A stretch of 64,000 nucleotides of DNA from Dermatemys mawii (taxonomy: Eukaryota; Chordata; Testudines; Dermatemydidae), in assembly GCA_007922305.1 (NCBI GenBank), contig ML677334.1, positions 21,343,626 to 21,407,625 on the forward strand, in the 5' to 3' direction. The stretch's first letter is position 1. Every line of letters begins with the position of its first letter. A program made the position numbers and the translations under genes. Positions 60,901-64,000 of this stretch are shown in pieces. The notes beneath the pieces were generated by a model, which had not been told where the DNA came from, did no database searches, and saw only the letters and a program-made list of their open reading frames with translations.

Positions 60901-63900
60901 GCGTTGCAAAGGCCAAAATTATAATGGGTTCTGAAAATAATTAGGCAAGTTCTTGGAGAATGATACATCAATGGCTATTATCCAAGATGGTCAGGGAAGC
61001 AACCTTATGCTCTGGGTGTCCCTAAATCCCTGATTACCAGAAGCTGGGACTGGATGACAGGGGATGGATCACTTGATAAATTGCCTTGTTCGGTTCATTC
61101 CCTCTGAAGCATCTGGCATTGGACACAGTCAAAAGACAGGATACCAGGCTAGCTGGGCCATTGGTTTGATCCAGTATAGCCATTCTCATAGTCTTAAGTC
61201 TCACACACACAAGTAAAGAATCAGAGGGGTAGCCGTGTTAGTCTGGATCTGCAGAAGCGACAGAGAGTCCTGTGGCACCTTAAAGACTAACAAAAGTATT
61301 GAAGCATAAGCTTTTGTTAGCTAATACTCACTTTGTTAGATACATGCAGTGCAAGTATCCAGAGGCAGGTATAAATAAGTAGGCAAGAACGAGGTTAGAG
61401 ATAACAAGGTTCTTACTTCTGTGCGTTCCATTCTATGCATCCGATGAAGTGGGCTATAGCCCATGAAAGCTTATGCTGAAATAAACTGGTTAGTCTCTAA
61501 GGTGCCACAAGTAGTCCTCATTTTATTTAAGGTTCATAGAAGTAAGGCTCCCTCTTAATAATGAATGATTGGGAGTCATCTTTATATGTCCCTGCTATGG
61601 GATCACTGATGAGAAAAAATAACCTGCTATGAATATGCGTGATAAGAGCCACAAAACCATTCTCACAGTTAACTCCTCATCTTCCTCCACTGAAAATATT
61701 GTTAAAATGTCTCCTGAAGGTTACAGTTGTACATCACAGAATTTATTTTTACCTTTTTCCTTTAAAAAAACACCCTAGAAAATTACATTAAAAATAACCA
61801 TGTTTTTAATTAATATAATGCCTTAGCCCTACACCATAGCACACAATATAAGATGAATGAAAGATTTCAAGGTAATGCAGCTCACTAAACTGAATACAAA
61901 AAATAAACACACAAAATCAGCCCTTCTACCACAGTTAAAAAGATTCTTTAGGTTGCAAATTTAAGAAGTATAAAGTTAGGATAGGCTGATTTTAAAGTTG
62001 TCCGGGCGCCTTTAATTTGACCCCCTGTGCGTATGCATTATGATTAGTTTTTAATTACATGGTCACTTATTATATTTTCCATAGGACACAATATTCTATT
62101 CTATATTTGGAAGTTGTGTTTATTTTCAATAATATACTCACACTCACTGCTAAATGTTTATGTTAGAGAAGGCAAAGTAAAAAAAGCACCTTGCATTTGG
62201 TGATGAGATTTGTGATGGCTCCTAATTCCTGGAGGAATGGATTTCACAGTTGTGGACGAGCCCCCAAGAAATTTGTCTCCTGCACAAAAGAGCTTTAGCC
62301 TTATTATAGAAAGTTCCATTGAGCCAGAGGAACTCAATGTGAATCACAGACTTTATCTTGCCCCATTCACTCAATAGGTTGGATGCCCATGAGGGAGAAT
62401 TCAGGTTGCCAAATTTATGGTGTTCTATGTATTTCCTAATTTTCTAGTACTTGATTTTATAACCTAAGTCCTAAATAACATTTTTTAATGTAGGATTTTT
62501 TATATTTCATATAATTTACATACACATACTGTAATCTAAGATACAATGTATACTGACAGTTTATAACAATATATACCTAAAAAAATAATTGAGTTTGAAA
62601 ACAGAATAGATTGGGCCACATTCAACACAGAACAGGCCACTTGGTATAAATATTAAGATGAAGCAAACATCTGGCTAGGATTTCAATTTTTAATGTACAA
62701 ATAATTGAAGATAAGAGGATCATTTAGCCTATTAGCTATTGGTGCAATAGTGACATTTTTCACGCTGAGTGAAATTCACCTGAGAGCAGAGAAGTCTATC
62801 GCAAGAACCTATGGATTAATCTATTCCCATGTTAAAGATTTAATTGGGATTTCAGTTGCTTATGCGGCCTTGGGTGAGTTTTCTGCACTGGGGTGAAATG
62901 CACTAATTCACAGTGATGGGCAGAGAGCAGACTTAACCGAAGAACAGTTAAGCCATAAAAGTACACTAAAAAAATGTACTAGCTGGCTTCTGGGTGACTG
63001 ATCATTAAGATACTGATTCAAAGGGACATTGTAAATGGGTATTTCTGGGCTCTGCCAGTGCTCTGAAGAGTAAAGGGGAGCTTGCCAAGAATTTGACAGG
63101 TGCAACAACAGAGATGGAGGAGCTTCAGTAAAAATTTCTCCTTTGTTATAATTGTACACAGAGAGCCATATAAAGCCCTTGGCTTTCTGAAATGCTCTAA
63201 AGGACAATAACATCAACGTGTCAATGACAATCTTAGCGACAATAATAGTCTTCTTAAAAGCTTCAATCAACCAACCAACCAGGTTTAAATCTCCAACAAA
63301 AAACACCTTGACTATCACCAGGAAACTGCTTTAAAAATTCAAAGTGACTTAAAAAGGAAAGTGAAATGATTAGCAAAGTAAGATTTTAAGAAATGGAAAG
63401 AAATTAGGACTATTTTTAGATCTGCTTAATTGATATTACTTAGAATTTGTTGCTTGGCTGCTGCCACTTTTAGATATGAATAAATTAATGTGTTCTGAAG
63501 AGCATGATCTCATTTATAGACAAGGTCTAATAATAGCAAAAGACTAACGGTGGTCTCTCTAGCCATGGTGAAATGTATTGAGAAACATTTCTAGAAACAT
63601 ATTATTTCTATTCTTTTAGTGCAATATAACTGCTAGGACTATCTAATAAGCAGAGTAATTTAAAGAAGCTACTGTGTTCAGGACTGTATTTCAACAACTG
63701 TAAAATAAATGAATAAATAAATAGGGTAATTTTACAGACAGTGACTTGATTATTTAATCCATGGCAGTTATGCCATATGAATACTTGCAAAAAACAAAAC
63801 AATTCATATGTCTGGAGTTCCACTGCCTGACTTGTTGGGCAAACCTACTCACCAGGAATCACTCCTTTGATATCACTTTCAATGTTCATCTCGTTCTTGT

Positions 63901-63980
63901 TAGTGAAGTGATGAATAAGTTTCTTGGATGCCTCAAACTGTTGTGTAGCCATCAGCCACCGAAGGGACTCCGGGAAAATA
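28923..63980 (-). CDS. SLC22A23: SLC22A23, solute carrier family 22 member 23 (spliced span, last 6 coding exons; 5' part outside window)
   Basis: SLC22A23 is an orphan member of the SLC22 organic-ion transporter family (major facilitator fold, 12 membrane helices); its substrate is not settled. Six exons on the - strand join with matching phases into about 322 residues plus stop, roughly the C-terminal half. In order they carry the family motif PESLRWL after helix 6, a basic linker (RRPKK), helix 7, helices 8 and 9 joined by the MFS loop GRRGG, helix 10, helices 11 and 12, then LLPES...NLPENI and a hydrophilic tail. The tail ends in ANGM, three residues before the human end as I recall it (ANGMKAM). 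All splice sites are GT-AG and no stop interrupts the frame, so the gene looks active. Introns are 1.3 to 15 kb and full of repeats. Upstream exons (extracellular loop, helices 1-6) lie past 64000. Confidence 0.95.
30085..30410. repeat. Possible hAT relic
   Basis: It begins AACAGGGATCTCAAATCACC and includes GGCCACATGAGG, as in other GGGATCTCAAA-ended repeats. The far end is not identified. Confidence 0.4.
30660..31135. repeat. G/T-rich low-complexity stretch
   Basis: Degenerate TTGTGTTGGTG-type and then GGGG-rich units. It yields a 183-codon Pro/His-rich frame on the - strand that reflects base composition and is not called as a gene. Confidence 0.5.
31139..31346. mobile_element. hAT-type element (GGTTCTCAAAC family)
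   Basis: Inverted ends TGGTTCTCAAACG and CAGTTTGAGAACCCCT with GTGACCCCTTT and GGGTCATCATGACCCCC inside. Target duplication not clear. Confidence 0.7.
32398..33492. mobile_element. Penelope-like retroelement pieces in inverted (head-to-head) arrangement
   Basis: The left piece (32398 to about 33210) reads on the - strand. It encodes the GIY-YIG endonuclease end and carries a 3' part GCAGCCGTGTTAGTCTGTAT...GAGACTAACAAATTCATTTG. The right piece (about 33205-33492) reads on the + strand, repeats part of the same endonuclease with an internal deletion, and ends in the same sequence inverted. Partial inverted or tandem copies are typical of Penelope-like insertions (family knowledge). Confidence 0.8.
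32760..33242 (-). pseudogene. GIY-YIG endonuclease C-terminal domain of a Penelope-like element
   Basis: A 160-codon frame reads [20 protein letters not shown] and then [20 protein letters not shown], followed by [17 protein letters not shown]. The order (Y..I, then Y-I-x-Q-T, R-I..H, E-H-F-N..G-H) fits GIY-YIG domains of Penelope-like elements. The second-motif Gly is Ser here. There is no upstream reverse transcriptase, so it is 5'-truncated and dead, although this domain is open. The first residues may come from the inverted junction. Confidence 0.75.
34785..35984 (-). mobile_element. CR1 LINE, 5'-truncated, antisense
   Basis: The - strand holds a reverse transcriptase piece ([18 protein letters not shown] at about 35735-35800), a run of CR1-type frames with frameshifts and a CR1 3' end (34785-34960, GGCTCAGAGCAACAGTCCAT). 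A MITE sits at its upstream edge. Confidence 0.88.
35732..36001 (-). pseudogene. CR1 reverse transcriptase fragment
   Basis: An 89-codon frame contains [25 protein letters not shown], then [20 protein letters not shown], the segment before the catalytic FADD box of CR1 reverse transcriptase. The catalytic box is lost to a frame break downstream. The upstream end runs into the MITE at 35988. Confidence 0.85.
35988..36274. mobile_element. Harbinger-like MITE (287 bp)
   Basis: Inverted ends GGGCTGGTCTTCACTA and TAGTGAAGACATACCC, flanked by TTA on both sides (35985-35987, 36275-36277). The interior forms strong hairpins: GACTGCAGATACGCAACTTC with GCTGAAATCTGCGTATCTGC, and CGATTTCTCGCATC with GATGCGAGAAATTGATC. 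Confidence 0.85.
37518..37845. repeat. GC-rich interspersed repeat
   Basis: A G-rich block from GGGTGCTCTGGGGCTGGAGC to AAAGTTGGTACCTATG. It resembles the G-rich interiors of the hAT copies in this window; ends not defined. Confidence 0.5.
38090..38610 (-). mobile_element. CR1 LINE 3' part, antisense
   Basis: AGGCTAGAAGGCACTTCAAG, AGATCATCTAGCCAGTCCCC and GGGGATTCCACAGCCTCCTG are antisense CR1 3' phrases. Decayed coding remnants follow. Confidence 0.8.
38866..38989 (-). CDS. SLC22A23: SLC22A23 exon: helix 10
   Basis: 124 bp, acceptor gtctaacag, donor gtaagac. It encodes [20 protein letters not shown], then [20 protein letters not shown], followed by a split Arg codon (AG|G). It forms helix 10 and the conserved E-I-T-P-T that is typical of SLC22 transporters before helix 11. 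Confidence 0.95.
39335..39669. mobile_element. hAT-type element with internal long hairpin
   Basis: Ends GGCGGTTCTCAAACTT and CTTTGAGAACTGCTG; near-perfect 8-bp duplication CTGTATGG (39327-39334) / CTGCATGG (39670-39677). The interior 39440-39577 is a long imperfect palindrome built on GCGGACATGCTG and CTGCCGAAA units. Confidence 0.85.
39983..40246. mobile_element. Harbinger-like MITE (264 bp)
   Basis: Inverted ends GAGCTTGGCTACACTTG and CAGTGTAGCCAAGCCC with TCA flanking on both sides (39980-39982, 40247-40249). Interior hairpins include GAGAGAGCTCTC. It lies only 51 bp from the 33-bp SLC22A23 exon. Confidence 0.82.
40298..40330 (-). CDS. SLC22A23: SLC22A23 33-bp exon ([12 protein letters not shown])
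   Basis: This exon is too short to show as an open frame. I found it because the human protein has a segment LIGKYSQHPDS between helix 9 and the MSDSVKD segment. The - strand reads acceptor tggatccag, 33 bp, donor gtactg. It supplies the last two bases of Leu, ten codons [10 protein letters not shown] and the first base of Gly. Both phases match the flanking exons (T before, GT after). The polypyrimidine tract is weak. Skipping it would keep the frame (Cys replacing 12 residues), so alternative splicing is possible. Confidence 0.92.
41540..42540 (+). repeat. Diverged LTR-like repeat
   Basis: GTTATGAATCTTTGCTATGT followed by GTATCTCAAACATG matches the order in the LTR at 52278-53339, and GATGGGCCATTAAGGAAAAC is shared in part. 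The ends could not be fixed. Confidence 0.5.
43100..43620. mobile_element. hAT-type element (GGGGTGGGCAAAC family)
   Basis: Ends AGGGGTGGGCAAACTTTTTG and CATAGTTTGCCCACCTC, with a perfect 8-bp duplication CTTAAGAC (43092-43099 and 43621-43628). It shares GAAGGCTGTGCCTCCCCAAA with the copy at 12227-12866. No transposase. Confidence 0.9.
44064..44296 (-). CDS. SLC22A23: SLC22A23 exon: helices 7-9 with GRRGG loop
   Basis: 233 bp, acceptor ctcctctag, donor gtaagtg. It encodes [18 protein letters not shown], a loop NFYADYYTM, helix 8 ([15 protein letters not shown]), the MFS loop LGRRGG, and helix 9 ([20 protein letters not shown]). It ends with T, the first base of a Leu codon completed by the 33-bp exon. 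Confidence 0.95.
45005..45310. repeat. Dispersed repeat, copy A
   Basis: Follows an A-run and is similar in order to 49059-49355: CTGGTGTATTTTAGT, then AAGGAGTAGACTAAATACTG, then CCAGAATGAATGGCTAGTAT. Family not recognised. Confidence 0.65.
45941..45982 (+). repeat. (AAT)n microsatellite
   Basis: An uninterrupted AAT repeat, about 14 units. Confidence 0.95.
46852..47155. mobile_element. hAT-type element (CAGGGGTAGGCAA family)
   Basis: Ends CAGGGGTAGGCAATCTATGG and GGTTGCCACCCCG with 8-bp duplication CCTTAGAA (46844-46851) / CATTAGAA (47156-47163), 7 of 8 matching. The AT-rich interior lacks coding. Confidence 0.85.
47205..47397. repeat. Short transposon-like repeat
   Basis: Begins GAGGGTTCCGTTCTGCAGTT and ends GATGCGACATGCCTGTA. 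It contains CGCGTATATTAAATACGC, a short palindrome. Family uncertain. Confidence 0.5.
47951..48235. mobile_element. Harbinger-like MITE inserted in an older palindromic repeat
   Basis: Inverted ends GGGTACATCTCCACTGTG and CTGTGTAGATGTACCC. The flanks GATTTTCAAAAGCACC (left) and AAGTGACTTAGGAGCACAGG (right) would join into one known-looking palindromic repeat. Confidence 0.7.
48668..48770 (-). CDS. SLC22A23: SLC22A23 exon: cytosolic linker and helix 7
   Basis: 103 bp, acceptor gtttcag, donor gtaagtt. It encodes [20 protein letters not shown], then [12 protein letters not shown], flanked by split Glu and Ser codons. The RRPKK patch sits in the large cytosolic loop and the VVLCVNS part starts helix 7. 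Its length is not a multiple of three, so skipping it would shift the frame. Confidence 0.94.
49059..49355. repeat. Dispersed repeat, copy B
   Basis: Same orientation and order as 45005-45310: an A-run, CTGGTGTATTTTAGT, AAGGAGCGGACTGAAGACTG, then a phrase with AAATGTCTAGAAGGTTACA. Confidence 0.65.
49378..49575. mobile_element. Penelope-like end fragment
   Basis: GCAGCCATGCTAGCCACAGG, TTTTATTGGACCAACTTCTG and an inverted echo ACAGAAGTTGGTTGAATAAAAG. Two inverted half-ends, as at 61218-61524. Confidence 0.55.
49650..49663 (+). repeat. G14 homopolymer
   Basis: An uninterrupted run of 14 G, in an intron. Confidence 0.95.
50085..50644 (-). mobile_element. CR1 LINE fragment, antisense
   Basis: The - strand frame at 50357-50644 contains [20 protein letters not shown] and [15 protein letters not shown], the CR1 segment after the reverse transcriptase. 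The CR1 3' UTR follows at 50085-50350 (ACAGATTCTAAAGCCAGAAG). Confidence 0.88.
51340..51880 (-). mobile_element. CR1 LINE fragment, antisense, decayed
   Basis: Phrases such as TTTGTCCAGTCTAATTTTAA, TGGATCTAATGGTGAATATA and GCTCTCCAGTTTGTTATGAC follow CR1 3' order. A MIR-like end precedes it at about 51225-51320 (GGTTCTGTACAAACACA). Confidence 0.65.
52278..53339 (+). mobile_element. Solo LTR (1.06 kb), + strand
   Basis: TGTCACG...CCATCACA with a perfect 5-bp duplication CCTAC (52273-52277 and 53340-53344). A TATA box TATAAAAG lies at 52707-52714 and an AATAAA at 52972-52977, in the order of U3, R and U5. No internal genes, so a recombined solo LTR. Confidence 0.85.
53613..53890. mobile_element. 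hAT-like repeat
   Basis: Ends AATACTCAGACTGAGG and CACTGAGATCTGAGTAT are inverted; interior GTGGCTCTTTAATGCGTCTC and an AT-rich core. Confidence 0.6.
54640..54835 (-). repeat. MIR/CORE-SINE-like copy
   Basis: ACCCATTTTGCAGGAGGGAG, ACTGAGGCACAGAGAGGAGA and GGCAGAAATAGGATTAGAAC in antisense MIR order. Confidence 0.82.
54900..55020 (+). repeat. Unclassified dispersed repeat, copy 1
   Basis: TTAATTCAGTCCCCTTGTGT, GTATGCATTATGATAATCTT and TTAATTACAGGATCACATGC. Close relatives are at 61985-62105 (+) and 55765-55855 (-), with a weak one at 30425-30570. Confidence 0.6.
55765..55855 (-). repeat. Unclassified dispersed repeat, copy 2 (inverted)
   Basis: GTGATCATGTAATTAAAGAT and GGAGGCCAAATTAAGGCTGC are the reverse complement of copy 1 phrases. 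It lies about 0.75 kb from copy 1. Confidence 0.55.
56560..56655. repeat. Palindromic short repeat (GTGTAAATCAG family)
   Basis: Arms TAGATCCTGGCATGGTGTAA / ATCAG and CTGATTTACATGAGCTGAGG / AACTGG around a loop GTCTTCAATGGAGTT. Confidence 0.7.
57590..58220 (+). mobile_element. LINE reverse transcriptase relic interrupted by a MITE
   Basis: 57616-57654 encodes [12 protein letters not shown], the motif-A region of a non-LTR reverse transcriptase (Rex/CR1-like). After a 0.28-kb MITE the sequence resumes with [13 protein letters not shown] and, near 58150-58200, a stretch like RQFESQCHQ before the expected catalytic box. Stops and shifts are present. Confidence 0.55.
57655..57932. mobile_element. 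Harbinger-like MITE inside the LINE relic
   Basis: Arms CTACACTGGAGCTGGAGGTA / TAATTTCCAG and CTGGAAATTATGCCTTTAGC / TCTGGTGTAG are inverted over about 30 bp (26 of 30 matching). Confidence 0.7.
59080..59960 (+). mobile_element. Non-LTR reverse transcriptase relic (RTE-like?)
   Basis: With frame changes the + strand gives [18 protein letters not shown], a QGCILSP-type box (CAAGGTTGCATCCTCTCACC), [14 protein letters not shown] text, YTNDTSL where Y-A-D-D is expected, [19 protein letters not shown] and [17 protein letters not shown]. These are in the order of a non-LTR reverse transcriptase. The catalytic Asp pair is lost and stops interrupt. Family assignment is tentative. Confidence 0.65.
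60711..61195 (+). mobile_element. CR1 LINE 3' end, sense
   Basis: GATATGATAGAGGTTTATAA, TTCTTCACACAACGCACAGC, CTGTGGAACTCATTGC, and GGATACCAGGCTAGCTGGGC then GATCCAGTATAGCC: a standard CR1 3' end. Confidence 0.9.
61218..61524. mobile_element. Penelope-like ends in inverted arrangement
   Basis: Left GTAGCCGTGTTAGTCTGGAT...GCACCTTAAAGACTAACAAA; right GATGAAGTGGGCTATAGCCC...AGTCTCTAAGGTGCCACAAG, the same sequence inverted. It matches the outer ends of 32398-33492. No coding remnant is left. Confidence 0.75.
61985..62105 (+). repeat. Unclassified dispersed repeat, copy 3
   Basis: TTTAATTTGACCCCCTGTGC, GTATGCATTATGATTAGTTT and TTAATTACATGGTCACTTAT, the order of copy 1. Confidence 0.6.
63853..63980 (-). 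CDS. SLC22A23: SLC22A23 exon: PESLRWL motif and helix 6-7 loop
   Basis: 128 bp between the acceptor cttgaag and the donor gtgagt. It encodes [20 protein letters not shown] and then a loop ending in DIKGVIP. PESLRWL is the SLC22 signature after helix 6. It starts with the third base of a Ser codon and ends with the first base of a Glu codon (phase 1). It is the most upstream exon in the window, and its acceptor lies only about 20 bp from the window edge. Confidence 0.94.
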
Positions 63981-64000
63981 CTTCAAGAAATACAAAATGT

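Larger units (their letters stand above)
48771..63852 (-). other. SLC22A23: SLC22A23 intron of 15 kb at the window end
   Basis: It holds a dispersed repeat (49059-49355), Penelope-like end (49378-49575), CR1 pieces (50085-50644, 51340-51880, 60711-61195), solo LTR (52278-53339), hAT-like repeat (53613-53890), MIR (54640-54835), an unclassified family (54900-55020, 55765-55855, 61985-62105), LINE relics (57590-58220, 59080-59960) and an inverted Penelope-like end (61218-61524). I see nothing in 55860-56555, 56660-57585, 58230-59075 or 62110-63850. Confidence 0.85.

Noticed and set aside
62908..63318. 136-codon frame, - strand, starting [12 protein letters not shown], reminiscent of a LINE endonuclease GDFN motif
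   Set aside because: Only one short motif-like stretch; no other endonuclease signatures follow.

Overview
This is vertebrate nuclear DNA: intron-containing genes with GT-AG splice sites, a CpG-island promoter, and abundant old interspersed repeats. The repeat mix (CR1 LINEs, Penelope-like ends, hAT and Harbinger-type short elements, MIR/CORE-SINE copies, about 1.1 kb LTRs) fits a sauropsid and most resembles turtle genomes. The turtle call rests on my recollection of repeat families and is an inference; the gene content alone only says amniote.

Two protein-coding genes are supported. PSMG4 (proteasome assembly chaperone 4) lies on the + strand with all three coding exons inside the window (10864-11061, 14524-14599, 18669-18790; 131 codons plus stop). 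SLC22A23 (orphan MFS transporter of the organic-ion family) lies on the - strand. Its last six coding exons are inside (63853-63980, 48668-48770, 44064-44296, 40298-40330, 38866-38989, 28923-29271), giving about the C-terminal half; the 5' exons lie beyond base 64000. One SLC22A23 exon is only 33 bp. All joins keep the frame open, so both genes look functional. They are convergent, tail to tail, the same arrangement I recall for human 6p25.2. A repeat-poor block at about 24960-28922 fits a long SLC22A23 3'UTR.

Layout: 1-10500 is intergenic and repeat-rich, with a gag-pro LTR retroelement at 1253-3829, a solo LTR at 4185-5421, a pogo-like element carrying a nested hAT at 5630-6803, a GC-rich composite repeat at 8490-9215 and a CR1 end at 9862-10145. 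PSMG4 and its CpG island occupy 10500-18850. The intergenic gap 18850-24960 holds a decayed CR1, a hAT, MIR copies and a Harbinger-like element. SLC22A23 fills 24960-64000, and its introns hold CR1, Penelope-like, hAT, Harbinger-like and LTR insertions.

The two genes act in unrelated processes (20S proteasome assembly; membrane transport). I found no new multi-gene system. The most useful observations are the 33-bp exon, inverted Penelope-like copies with GIY-YIG remnants, direct repeats bracketing a frame-shifting exon, nested transposons with intact target-site duplications, and a non-autonomous LTR element with a SCAN-like gag.
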